Under the pieces are notes generated by a model. It made no database searches and was not told the origin of the DNA. It saw only the letters and a program-made list of their open reading frames with translations. From Heliocidaris tuberculata (taxonomy: Eukaryota > Echinodermata > Echinoidea > Camarodonta > Echinometridae): 64,000 nt of DNA. Every line of letters begins with the position of its first letter. Position 1 is the stretch's first letter. The DNA lies in contig CM046833.1 in the NCBI GenBank assembly GCA_025618425.1, forward strand, positions 35,294,467 to 35,358,466, read 5' to 3'. Position numbers and translations under genes: made by a program. Positions 48,500 through 62,132 of this stretch are shown here, one piece after another.

Positions 48500-48652
48500 G
48501 AGAAGTGTGAGATGGAAGGGAGAGAGGGAGAGAGAGAGAGAGAGAGAGAGAGAAGGAAAAGGAAAGAGTATTACATAGAGGAAGAGAGAGGGGGGAGGCG
48601 ATAGAGAGAAATATAGTTATAGATAAAATTTTACAAAGTGAAAGAGAATTAA

Positions 48653-48685
<33 letters not shown>
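48500..48685. repeat. GA-rich purine tract
   Basis: GA blocks at 48528-48552 and 48655-48683. Confidence 0.9.
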
Positions 48686-48687
<2 letters not shown>

Positions 48688-49820
48688 AGATTAAGAATGA
48701 GGGAGGAACAGAAAAATTATAGAAGAGAAAAAGGGAGAAATAATGAATTTATATAGGTAATTAATTCAAACTGGTTATCTTTTTAACAAATCACAGGACA
48801 CCACAAACCGACTACACTTTTTATTCATTTCCTAATCAAATTATATCATTCCTTAACGAAATATTTATATTCCAATCGTCCTTATCAAAATTTAACAGCA
48901 AATCTTCAGCACTCAGTATGACCTTATCCTTTGAATATGTAATGTAGATAACACTGACACTAACATTATAAAACAAGCACGGTCCTCACTGATCAGATAA
49001 CGGAGTCTTTGGGATTTTTTGAAAGATGCCAAATAGTCAAAGGAAAACGAAAAGCGAGAGGGGAAAAATTGTGCAAGGTAATAATATAGTAATCCGGTCT
49101 AATTATGTTGTCAGGTAACGGAAAGAGAATTTTTCTTGTTGCCAGTTGGCGAGTCAAATTTTGAAGGAAATTCGGCTAAGCCCGGTATCCTGGCTTAGCC
49201 CGGGTTCAATTCCCCCCTAAAGACCGGGGTAAGACGAAGCCCGGTGGTTGGGATGTACAGGTGTAGGGTGGTGGGTAAACGTTTTTCCTGGAGTATACGC
49301 TTTACTCTTGAACTCCATTCCCCCTGTAGATTCCATATGAAGATTCTGTTCTCTTTATTTGCCCCTTTTGACTTCATTATTATGAACTTCTGCAACCCAC
49401 TTTGATTGCTTTGCCTCCTTAATCAGCAGTAAATCCCCTGTTTCTTTGTGTTGCCGGTGATCCAGTGGTATTACCTGATAATGCATATACCAGTATATAT
49501 TTTCCCTCTCATTATTGATACATTCCTTCACCATTTTAAAATCTATTTTGCGAATGCGTAAAATACATCTTTAAAAAAAAATATACGTGTGCAATGATAC
49601 GAGTAAATAAGCCCCAGTGACATCCCGGAAATACAGATATGACATTTTCATTTGATATTTTATTCCATTTGTTCTTTATTAGCTTTAAAATTACATATAA
49701 AAGTACACAAATATATAAATATATGCATATACAAAGAAAAACAAACGACAACAACAATATATACAGTCTTCTAAAAAAGGCACATTCATAATACTATGTT
49801 TTAACAATCTTAAACAACAA
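48686..49820. other. Unassigned stretch with a GC-rich dyad
   Basis: GGCTAAGCC (49174-49182) and GGCTTAGCC (49192-49200) form a perfect 9-bp stem. They are followed by GGGTTCAATTCCCCCC, which is B-box-like, and a GACCGGGG/CCCGGT repeat. Possibly a decayed tRNA-derived or MITE fragment. Confidence 0.4.
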
Positions 49821-49835
49821 ATATAATATAATATA

Positions 49836-49890
<55 letters not shown>
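49821..49890. repeat. (ATA)/(TA)n microsatellite
   Basis: TAATA units, then about 26 TA units. Confidence 0.97.
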
Positions 49891-51539
49891 TATATTCTAT
49901 GTTCAAAAATATATTTATTATCCAACTCTTTGAACAGTGTGTTATATGTGCATCCTTTGACAAACTGACCCTTATCTACTAGCATTTGACTGAAAGATTT
50001 GACCCGGACTGATAAAAGCAGATTGCTAACCAAAAACTGTAAATAGCAATAATGTTAAATTTGTTAATATTTGTGAATATTTCCACATTTTCTTACGTAA
50101 TCATAATGTGACATGCTGAAAATCTTTAAGCTATGCATTCATTATTTTCCATTAATTTTACTTGTCACTTAATATAGATGTCACTTTCCTATTAAAACAC
50201 ATGGACATGTTTTTTTCTTTCGTAGGCATGATTTCTGATGACATACCATATTTGTCCCTCGTTAATTTATGTAGTCACATCACACACGATCGTCTCGTAG
50301 ATTTCACCTGTCATGCCATTGTTCGGCGCGCTAAGGGGTGAATAGCGCGCGCTCGTTTCACCTGCCACTGTATTTATAGCTGACTGTACTTCGCGCTATG
50401 TCCATGCTATATTGCACTGTCCAAAATTAGCTTTTCTCTGAGCTTAAAGGTCCTTTTCAAAGTTTGATACTAAATATGCCTACAAGAGTATATAGATCCC
50501 TGGAATATCATTTATATGAAGACGATTTAGACTTTTGCAGTGCTTTATACAAAACGCAACACAAACAAAAGAAACAAAACAGAATTTAGTTAGTATATAC
50601 CTGTGACAGATATATTCGAAATGATGTATATTGATGTGAATAGAATTCGTACTTGCTTCCCTTTTTTCAGCCGAATATTATCAACTTTAGTAATGAGCCA
50701 TTATAGGCCCATTCGACGTACTTTTTTGAAGTGAGCCTTGTCCATTATGTTCTAAACATTCTTCTCGGTGGTTTTTGACTTGGGATAAACCTGACCTAGC
50801 TATCATGATTTAATGTCCACGTTCACTCCTCATTCTTTCGAAAACAGGCTGACAACTTCATTGTGAACAAGAACTGATTTTGTGTTTGCCCCCATGTGAT
50901 GGAGACTCCGAGACTGTCACAGGGGCGTAAGAAAACGTGACATTGATGAGTGTGAATGAGATTAAGAGGAGGTAGCCCCTGAACCATCATACTTCTCCAT
51001 TGGTATTCACTTATCTTTGTAATGATGACTGTACTCGGATTATGTAACATTCCTACTTTCGAGCCCCAAGCCTTTAATAATAACTATTGAGTGAACTTCA
51101 AGTAACACATATAGACAAATATAGTACATACATGTAAAACAGAGTTCTTGTGTAGCGCCCATGTCTGTCACATACAAGTGGCGCTCATGCATTAGTACGG
51201 GTAAATCGGGTAAGTCTGGTATTTATTTCAAGATTATGGCAGACATTGTTTCCTGTGTATTGTAGTTTTAATCAGATTTATTTCATAGCCTTATAGTCAT
51301 AACAAAATGATTGACAAATTTGAACTCTCACTGAACATATAACATACGGAACATGTATCTCTATAGGAGTAAAGTAAACCAAACAAATTTTACTTATACA
51401 TCCTTAATATCTACCTTTATTATTATTTTTTTCATTTATCTATTTCATTTAGAAATTAATGAATCCTTCAATATTTCTCCAACACCCCCTTTCATTATTG
51501 TATCTATCATACATAAAGAAAATATAAACTAAATAGATG
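49891..51539. other. Unassigned noncoding stretch
   Basis: TTTCACCTGYCA occurs twice (50306, 50356) around a GCGCGCT-rich core near 50325-50355. ACAGGGGCGTAAG at 50918 is weakly hAT-end-like. No gene recognised. Confidence 0.45.
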
Positions 51540-51613
51540 AGAGAGAAAGAGAAATCAAGGATGAGAGAGAGAGAGGGGGGAGATAGAGAGAGAGAAAAGG
51601 AGGGAGAAAGAGA

Positions 51614-51664
<51 letters not shown>

Positions 51665-51665
51665 G
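51540..51665. repeat. GA-rich purine tract
   Basis: GA units, purest at 51616-51661. Confidence 0.93.
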
Positions 51666-53600
<1,935 letters not shown>

Positions 53601-53688
53601 GTGTGATAAAAAAAAAACTTGTCCTGCGTCGGTTGAAGAGAAGTACACAAAAGTTAACAATAAATAAAACAACCACTGGAGAGATAAA

Positions 53689-53733
53689 TGTATATATATA
53701 TATATATATATATAAATGTATATATATATATAT
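53689..53733. repeat. (TA)n microsatellite, doubled
   Basis: Two TA blocks each preceded by AAATGTATATA, i.e. the block with its leader is duplicated. Confidence 0.9.
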
Positions 53734-54455
53734 TTGCCTATTTATTTATATATTTATGTACATGTCTTGATTTAAAGGTAAAAGGATTTTAGAATTTCGA
53801 TCTCAGCTTTATTACCACTGGAAACTCAATATATTATCCCTATCATCTAAATCCAACAGGTGCTTTTCCCTAGGCATGAATCTTTTCCGAACTAACATTC
53901 CCCCTTCTTCATCAAAATACATCTCAGCAGGTTTATAATTGCCATTTTGAGCTTTTGAAAGATAACAATATATGCTTTCGAATACTAATACAATCTTGAC
54001 TTCGTCTGACTATCTGGCTCGAGTAAAACCTGCTATTGCAATCAAGAGAGGCTTTCTTCTAAATACATTTGACTTAGAGGTGCATCGCTATCAATATTCT
54101 AACTTAGCTGCGTGGTAAAGGTACGCAGTAATAACAGAATGCCACACGGATTATAATGAAATGAAAAACATATATACATGAAATGAAAATAGAATCATAA
54201 CCTTCTTTATGGCTAAATTATTAATTTTCAGAGATTTTAGAAAAAAACATTTACTGATCATACTTTTTTTCTGTCTGAGGTATTGCAGTTTCTAATGTCA
54301 GAGATGTCATAATCTCATTAGTTTGGTCCCCTTATTTTGGTTTCCATGTTTCTAAAATTGCGAAGGAGTGGGTTTTCTCGTCTCAAATGCTTTTGGAAAA
54401 GATTAATTAATTCTTCGAGAAGCGTGATGAAAAACAATGAAAACAGTGAAAAACA
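53734..54455. other. Unassigned noncoding stretch
   Basis: Nothing recognised. Confidence 0.6.
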
Positions 54456-54463
54456 TACACACA

Positions 54464-54555
<92 letters not shown>
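54456..54555. repeat. (AC)n-(AT)n microsatellite
   Basis: About 26 AC units with two AAAC interruptions, then about 21 AT units. Confidence 0.97.
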
Positions 54556-54558
<3 letters not shown>

Positions 54559-56695
54559 TAATAAGAAATTAGGGGAGCAAAAAGAAAAGCACATATGAAA
54601 TAATTGAAGTGAGGAATCATATTGAAAATAAAAGTCAGAGATATACAAACAGGTATACATAGAGGAAAGTATAAATAGTCTAAACGTACACTTGCAAATA
54701 AAACTTATATTTGCCGTCTTCCAAGAAATAACCACCTCAGAAAATCGTAATTGTTTTGTACAATCGAAGACTTGAGCATTTGATTCTGGTGTAAAAAAGG
54801 GTGTTTTTTATCAATGATAAGAAAATTACCTTTTAAAAGTGTGTTAGTATTCAATTATTTTCAGTTTTAATTCCATGAAATGATTAAACTGAAAATTTCG
54901 ACAGTCAAAAGTATAAGAGTATACATATATATTTTTTCTTTTAATATTATTTTAGCTTTCCTTCATGTACACGCATTCAAAGCATGTGGTATGTTCGATA
55001 AAATCAAATTCTTTCTATAAACCTTTCTGGTTTAGTTTATAGTCTAGTTTAGATTAACCTTTCATTTATGTTTCAGAAATGAAAAAAAAAAAAGATGAGC
55101 AACTTATATAAAGAGTACGTATGATACTTCAGCATGCCTTTGTGGAATTAATGATCATAATTATGAAATGTGAAGAAAACCGTTCACTTTTCTAAAAGAA
55201 AAAAAAAAAACAAACAACTAATACCGGTACACCTCAAACTATAACCTCCTTATTACCTCGATCCATTGTTTTAGTTAGCAATGTTCCGAGTAAAATATGA
55301 ATTTCCTTTGAGACAAAACTAAGTCTTCCGCTTAGGCGTTATTAATTGCTCACAATTGACCGGAAGTGAACTTTTAAAGTGTCAATTATCGCTTTGTAAG
55401 GAAAATCATCCAGTTGCTTTCCATTTTTGAGCATACTGCGAGCTACAACGACAGGTGAATATAGGCATTACACATAATAGTCACGTAGTATAGTTACAGT
55501 ACATAATATAACCTAGAAAGTATATAATGTTCCATGTATGTGATTTGGTTAAAATCGACGCGCTCCCTTTTAATTAAGTCAGATTATCTTAATCATATCG
55601 GAAGAAGAGAATTACTAAAGTTAATGACAAAAAAGGCGAGTGGAAAAACAAGTTTTACAAGAAGGAGAAGTAAACCGAAAAGAATAAGATTTTGATTTAA
55701 AAAAAGGGAGAAAAATATTAGGGATAGGAAACAGATGACACACACAAAACATAATCACTTAAAAATAATCAACGAATATATACAGCAAGGAGACGAACAA
55801 ATAGAGTTTGTAAGAGTAATTATGTTGAAAATAAACAAAATGACGACATTATGCGCTTTGTCGTTGATGTAGAAGATATACATGCAGACATATGTGCATG
55901 CTGTACGCAGAAGTGTATTAATATTCTAATACCGCAATGTTAAATGTTAAATGTATTGTAGCAGATGTAATTTCATATATCTGTTTTTATAATCATTTCA
56001 ATAGCAAAATAATAATGAATATTTTGCATGGTTATTATTTTAAGTAAGATAATGAGGCAAAGTTTTCTCACTTCGCTTCGAAATGATTTTTTTTGTAAAC
56101 ATGTTAAAGATGGAAATCCGTAATTTATTTTCATTCATAAACAGAAGTTAACGACTCAAATAAAAAAGAACAGATATCATTTGCAAATTGAGCTACAAAA
56201 ATGATAATAATATAACAAATAATGCAAGAAATTGAAACATATCAGACATATTGTAATGTATCGTAATCATGCACACAAACAGTGTTATGCTAAAATAATT
56301 ATCCAGATAAACAATGTAAACCTCTTTATTTAGAATTTTAATCTGTCATCTGTTGACGCAAATCACATTGGCAAAACATTCATTTAGACCTATACACAAA
56401 TTTCCCATGACTTAAATCTTAGTGTGAATTTGAGATTCGACATCAAACAGCCAAAGTGATTACCCTATGAATACTTTATTTATCGAAGTCTGAAACAGGT
56501 CACCCAGCATACTTCTTCCAGATGTATACAAACGATTAAGACAGTGAAATATGACGGTATATCCAGGACATGTAGAGTTAAAAGGCCGCCGTCTGCAGCT
56601 TTGATACAAGATTGGTACAAATCCATGAATGAATAAGGTGTGAAGAACAGTGTATAATGGTAACCCACATCTATTGAGGACGTCTTCTATTGTCC
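54556..56695. other. Unassigned AT-rich region
   Basis: Apart from the ETS-like site at 55354 nothing is recognised. A-runs at 55082 and 55199. Confidence 0.5.
55354..55368 (+). promoter_or_regulatory. ETS-type site AATTGACCGGAAGTG
   Basis: Contains the optimal ETS core ACCGGAAGTG. Almost the same string (with one extra C) recurs at 59947-59962, 4.6 kb closer to the erg exon. ETS factors, including ERG itself, bind such cores (known). Function here is inference. Confidence 0.3.
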
Positions 56696-56764
56696 GTGAC
56701 CTCTGTTTTGCTTTGTTTGTGACCTCTGTCTCGCTTTGTGCATGACCTTTGTATTCTAGGTCGC
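56696..56764. repeat. Three 23-bp units each with TGACCT
   Basis: GTGACCTCTGTTTTGCTTTG (56696), GTGACCTCTGTCTCGCTTTG (56719) and ATGACCTTTGTATTCTAGG (56742) repeat every 23 bp. TGACCT is the reverse of the nuclear-receptor half site AGGTCA. Confidence 0.8.
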
Positions 56765-57056
56765 TTTGCTAGTCAAGTTGTTGACTTGCGACGCGTGCCT
56801 TTCATTCAGGATAGCGGGGTGAATGACGATTAACTCGTTAATAGGGATTAAAGGCGGATTAAGACCCGCTTGTAATGACGCGCTTTCAGGAATCACTGTT
56901 GATCCGCAATTCACCGAATATTTACTTCTATTCATGCTGTAAGTCATGTTAAACGGTATTTGCAAATACGTGCGTCTACTTTTCCATATCGCCATGTTGT
57001 ATTCAGGTGTTAGATGAGATGCATTAAAGCTACTGTATAGACCACTTTAAGAAGAT

Positions 57057-57357
57057 AGATAAACTGTTCGTCGTATGAACAATAATTGACCTACTTTATT
57101 TCAGCATGTTTTGCCTTTCATTAAACGCTTACATCTTACATTGTATCAGACCCCCCCCCCCCCCCTTATTGACTCCGATTGAACTTTCAATATAACAAGC
57201 ATACAGCGAAAGAACGAAATTTAGGGTTAAAGGGAAGAATTATTCACATTATTTCCAACTAAGTCGGGGCTCAACTTGAATATTAGAGAAGTTTTCATTT
57301 TGCACCAACGAGTAAACATTATCATTATGGAGAAAAGAGATAAACTGTTCGTCGTAT
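57057..57357. repeat. 20-bp perfect direct repeat flanking 261 bp
   Basis: AGATAAACTGTTCGTCGTAT occurs at 57057-57076 and 57338-57357. The interval holds a C-run (57150-57166) but no recognisable element ends. It could be a long target-site duplication of a retroposed insert, or a remnant of tandem duplication. Confidence 0.75.
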
Positions 57358-58399
57358 TTTACAACTTTTGTTTTCACCCTCTCATCCTGTTTATTAATAA
57401 TTAATAAAAAAAGAAAGTAAAATTCAGCGTAGTAATCTGGATTGTTGTACCATTACTATCGGAAGATACATGCTTATCGTTTTCAGTAATTTGTTTTCTC
57501 CCCGACCCCTCAAAATAAACCACATCTTCTACGTGTTCTGGTGCCGTATTCCTGGGTCGCGTGCCACGTTGATAATGATTTTCCGGCCGAGTTTTGTTTT
57601 CGCGAAAAACCATTTCTGGGTTGGTATGCTTCTTTCAGCACGTTGTTGTTGAGTCCTTCCGAATGCCATCATAATTGAGATGAAGGAATTTGTCCCAACC
57701 CTTGAAATATTCCTCTCTTGCAAGCATTATGATTAATATAAGAAAGATCGAGAAATAAGTATACTGCATCTTTAAAAGTCAGTTAACAATAATCAAGATA
57801 ATTAACAGAGAATGAATACATTTAAGGATTTAGCAATTTGTTTTTATACTACTATCCCGTCTCCAAAAATTACGATATCAACGGAATCGAATAATATTTT
57901 GATGCATTATCATTTTCTGAACCCCATAATATATTTTAAGTGACTCAAGTCATATTTATGATGTATGATGTACCAATACATTGCTCAACAGAGTGTGTTC
58001 CCTACAGTACCATGCAGGTGTGCAGGAAGATTATCCCATTTGTTATGGAATAATCAAGACACTTGCAAAACCAATAATAATTTTTTTTCGCCCAAAATGT
58101 ACGCAAATTTAGTTATCATTTTCCTATAAACTTAATAAAGACGATTTACTATTAGTAGGGGGTAACGTAAACAAGGTTGTCCTATGTAAGGCCAATTTAA
58201 TTATTAGTTGATTTTAGTGAGATTTCTAAACCTGATATGCGTAGCGTCGTCTGAACATAAATGATTTAAAGCTTTTTTTCAGAATAATCTACTTGCTCAT
58301 GTGCTTTTTGGTATAGACCTTTTTATTCAGAGAAAGACGGACTTGTCTGCAGTCATGGATGAAAAAAACATGTAGAAGAAATGAACGAAATGATAATAC
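57358..58399. other. Unassigned noncoding stretch
   Basis: Nothing recognised. Confidence 0.6.
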
Positions 58400-58864
58400 G
58401 TGGCTAAGCTGCGTGTTAGACTTCAAACAAAGGAGGTAGAAGAAAAGATAAAGAACAGAGGCACACCGAAGTTTCGCCATTTCCGTATTGATACTTCGAA
58501 ATGCAACACACATTGCGAGCTGATATACTACGCATCGATCGTGATGTTATTAATCTCTGATAATGATCAAGGAAGAGATCCTCCTAAGAGATTAAACCAT
58601 TATCAACACCAAGCATGGAGTTCTCGTGACTTTGGAAACTCTGTGATAAAGTCACTGTCTTTTAGTGGAGATATCAGAAAGGGGAACTATACTATAGCGA
58701 ATGGAGAATTTCCCTATTTTTTACAGGCGGAAAGAGATGACAACGTTTATTTCCGCCTTAAAAATAAATTTTGTCGGTGTAACCATGTAACACAGCCCCA
58801 GTCATGCCAGTTTACATGTATATGTGAAGCTCTTTTAAGTAATTATCACGACTATCATATATAG
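58400..58864 (+). other. Unassigned 154-codon open frame
   Basis: Longest frame in the window not built on a microsatellite. It begins at a GTG, so it is at best part of an exon or a decayed element. Composition is mixed, with Cys/His-rich ends (SKCNTHC; NKFCRCNHVT; SCQFTCIC) that could suggest metal binding but fit no family I know. AT-rich third positions match the flanks, and no splice signals are obvious. Chance remains likely. Confidence 0.2.
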
Positions 58865-59879
58865 AGCTAGTCCTGCATGGGACACTCTATATCTGGCTTA
58901 ATAGTACACCTGTTAACTCATCTTCTGCCATTAAGGGATTCTCAGTCCATCCTCCCGATGCGGTATTAGTTATTTAGTTGCATTCTGAAGCAGAGCCGAG
59001 GCAACGAAGACCTTTTTGCGTTTTGATATGTCCTTTATGTAATTTTTATAGTTATTTTTACCAGGACGTTAAAAGAACTAGCTGAGTCCTCCTGACATGA
59101 CTGCGGCATATCCGTCAACTTTACATTTTCAATGGGATTTTAAAAGCACAATGTCGTCAAGATACACGGGACAAATGTCTTCCTTTCCTATTGTGGTATT
59201 TGGCTTGTAATTTTTCTCCAAATTTTTAGCGGTGATCAGGAGTATGATAGAGATATTTGTTCAATTGAAACCATTTATAAATTGTGATTTTTTGTATTAA
59301 GATCATTCACAGTTGTTTTTTTATTCCTCTGTGATCTCGCTGAAGGAAAATTGCGGGATTTAGATTAGTAGTGAATAGTTATAGGATCGATTTTCATTTT
59401 CCTATCTTTTTATATCCGTTCATGTGAAGCCCTGTTCCGATTATTTCTGAAGTCGATTTCGTCTCTATAGCCCTTTTCATTGTTCCAAACTGGGAATGAA
59501 ACTCCTTTTCTTTTCTTAGCAAAAACAAATCATTACAGTTTAATCCAAATTTTAACTCTCCTAAGTGAAATTATAGACCAAAACATCCACTGTAGCTAAT
59601 AATTCATTTGCCTGTAAATTTATGCATGCATGTACATGGCATTTTAAATAAGGTGAATTTCACTTGCTTCTTGTGTTAACCGATCAAAGTAGTGTACAAT
59701 GACAATACCTTTAAATATAAATCTCATATAAACCTCATAAATGGACAGTTAATTTAACTTGGATAAGACGGATTTGGGGATGTGAAAGTTCAATATCCTA
59801 GTTATCATAACCATATGGGATGCTATTTTACCCCGCAGGACGAGATGGAAAATATTTGTCAAACCTGGAATAATATAAT
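58865..59879. other. Unassigned noncoding stretch
   Basis: Probably upstream intron or flank of erg. Nothing recognised. Confidence 0.5.
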
Positions 59880-60210
59880 CTGTGCCGATTGCGGTCAAAC
59901 GGAGTCTGTTTTGCGTCACTCATGAGGGCCAAGCGAATTTGTTCCTAATTGACCCGGAAGTGGTTGGTGGCGTCTCGCCTTCCCATATTCCACTAGGAGT
60001 TGTAGAGGTCAATCTTTAAGCGTTTCCCCCTTCTCAGAAGATTTGTGGTGGGAGGGGGAGAAATAGAGAGAAAGAGAGGGAGATACAGTGGTGGGGTGCA
60101 AAATATAGCGAGCAAGTTTCAATTCGTCTTTCATTGCGTGCACATTTCCTTTTCAAATAACTGCCGTTTATTGAACAGTCGTGACAAACGAGAACGCGTG
60201 AAAAGGGGGA
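59880..60210. promoter_or_regulatory. Candidate cis-regulatory segment just upstream of erg exon
   Basis: GC- and CpG-richer than its surroundings and free of obvious repeats. It contains TGCGTCA (CRE/AP-1-like) near 59916, ACCCGGAAGTGGTT at about 59952-59965 (ETS core beside a RUNX-like GTGGTT) and a TTTATTG homeobox-like site near 60167. Motif matches alone are weak evidence; the position in the presumed upstream intron is what makes it worth testing. Confidence 0.25.
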
Positions 60211-60467
60211 AGATTTTAACTCAACTCGGATAATTTTTGAATACACATTGTTTTTGGTAAAGGCCAGTCAAAGTGCCCCTTGAATATCTGCTCAGTGTTG
60301 CTGAACATTTACAAGCCTCATTGGACCGTAATATCTATTTTTACCAATATTATATTATTTCAACCTGCGATCAAAAATTATCGTGCAGCATGATCATTAA
60401 TTCGATGTTATGAGGTCATTTGTTTATATTTTTTCATGGAAACTATCTCATTTCTGTTTTGTGATAT

Positions 60468-60469
60468 AG
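60468..60469 (+). other. 3' splice acceptor of erg exon
   Basis: AG preceded by a T-rich stretch (60430-60467). The triplet ending here is TAG in the frame of the exon, so the open frame cannot extend upstream. The exon must therefore begin at 60470 with GAA (Glu), matching the family block directly. Phase 0. Confidence 0.9.
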
Positions 60470-60989
60470 GAAGCACTGTCAGTAGTCTCGGATGACCAGA
60501 CGTTATTTGATAACACCTACCGCGACGTGAATAAGTCCAACGCAATCGTCTCGTCACCACCAAGCAGTCACATCCTGACAACACCTGTCCACAAGCCTAA
60601 GTTATCAGTGGTTGCATCGCCGACCAACGACGGCCACATCTGGAGCTCGTGCGTACAGGACCAGAGGATGAAACAAGAGATTGAACAACCCACCGCCGGT
60701 GCCCACGACGGGCTTCCGGCACCTCAAGTCAGCCGTGGGGAACCCGAGTCGCCATTGGATTGTAGCGTGGCGAAACCCCGCCAGCAGCCACCGCCCCACG
60801 GAGCGCCACCGGGTACCATAAACGCAGAACCAACGCAGGCGGCGCCACCTTACCCGTCATGTCCGCCACAACCGTACCTTGGTACCACGGGTTCCACGCC
60901 TGAAGAGCGATCGGCTTCAGCGGGTACCACCGGAAGGTCACCTCCACCAAATGTCACCACTAATGAGAAGAGGGTCATCGTCCCTGCGG
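60470..60989 (+). CDS. erg: ERG/FLI1-family ETS transcription factor, internal N-terminal exon
   Basis: Internal exon of 520 nt, entering in phase 0 and leaving after the first base of a split codon; 173 full codons. Seen: residues 1-17 match the family N-terminal block (EALSVVSDDQ then LFD-x-x-Y), residues 94-102 give SPLDCSVAK, and residues 157-173 give SPPPNVTTNEKRVIVPA, the block just before the PNT/SAM domain in vertebrate ERG and FLI1. Between them lies a Pro/Ser/Thr-rich linker (about residues 104-160). The boundary G joined to a following AT would give the Asp that follows PA in the family. ETS factors of this group are nuclear DNA-binding regulators; in sea urchin embryos erg belongs to the mesodermal gene network (known biology). 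Residues 67-70 read MKQE, a SUMO-type motif at the place of IKME (ERG) and VKRE (FLI1). SP/TP pairs lie at residues 29, 38, 50, 94, 143 and 157. The region is longer than the roughly 120 residues of the vertebrate proteins. GC content is far above its flanks. No start codon or PNT/ETS domain lies in this exon. Another ERG/FLI1 paralogue is the only serious alternative. Confidence 0.93.
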
Positions 60990-60995
60990 GTAAGC
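60990..60995 (+). other. 5' splice donor of erg exon
   Basis: GTAAGC follows GCG-G, a near-consensus donor in phase 1. The conserved VIVPA ends exactly here. Read-through would add only about 12 unrelated residues before a stop at 61025, so this is the real exon end. Confidence 0.9.
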
Positions 60996-61784
60996 ATCTT
61001 TCAATATTTCACAATTCAAGTTCTTAATAATGGAGTCACATATTCCTGTCGAATACTCTTTTTAATATACCTTACCATCACTATTGCGCATACTGTGCTT
61101 TATTTGTTAAATGTTTAATTTCCAATATCGTCTTTAACCTAATTAGGTCTTAAAATGTTTAGTTAAAAAGAAACACCCCCTAAACAAACAAAACAAAGCA
61201 AAACAAACCATATCAACTTTTCCACCAAGCGTAGTCATTTAGAAACTAATGAAATGCGGGTTTAACGTACTATCTAATATTTAAGTTTAAACAAAGATGG
61301 ACATTTCGTTAGAATTAATGATAGTCCTATGGGAAGCAGACATTTTTGTAGATCAGCGATTTTTTTGATTTTTTTTTTTGATTTTTTTTTATTATTCATT
61401 TCTGAATAATAGTTATTTTTAACTGATGAAACTGATTCAATGGTTCGCTCTCTGACATATTTGTAGTGAACTGAAAGTTTGCAGCCTCCCCATGATGTCT
61501 CTCACTCGGATCATGACTGTACAGAATAAGTCATCATTGTTTTGTTATTGTCGTGAGTAACCACATGTACTCGCATCACGAAATACCTTATTAAGTGAAT
61601 TGACGTTCAGAAGCAATCGTCTACAAGCGTACAAATCTATTTTCCACTGATGACATTTGCCATTCAGATCCCAGTATGCTTTCCCTCAAACCACAAGAAA
61701 GCTTGACTGATCTACTGCTTCTAAAATGTCTATCTCTTATTAAAGGGGACGTGGTTAGTTATTGATTGCTAGTAATTAGTGTCT

Positions 61785-61788
<4 letters not shown>

Positions 61789-61816
<28 letters not shown>
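61789..61816. repeat. T-run, about 28 bases
   Basis: Uninterrupted T within the erg intron. Confidence 0.95.
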
Positions 61817-61819
<3 letters not shown>

Positions 61820-61957
61820 ATTTACAATACTGGTCTTCTCCAGTTTTCATTATTATCTTTCTTCATTTATCAACCTTCTAAGCACTTTCACCCCTCTATA
61901 TTTCTAATTTTTACTGGAGTTATACCAGGCTCAATAATCCTTTAAAAAAATCCTACA

Positions 61958-61965
<8 letters not shown>

Positions 61966-61995
<30 letters not shown>

Positions 61996-62132
61996 CTAGC
62001 TGTATTTGCAATATTTATCGACATATGATTTTCATAAACCCCTTCTTTTTCCCTTCTTTATCCACTTCCATCTCATTTTCTCTCATTCTTCTGCCAGTCT
62101 CTCTCTCTCTCTCTCTCTGTCTCTCTATCTCT
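61966..62132. repeat. Two (CT)n blocks
   Basis: CT at 61966-61989 and 62098-62118, with a C/T-rich spacer. Confidence 0.9.
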
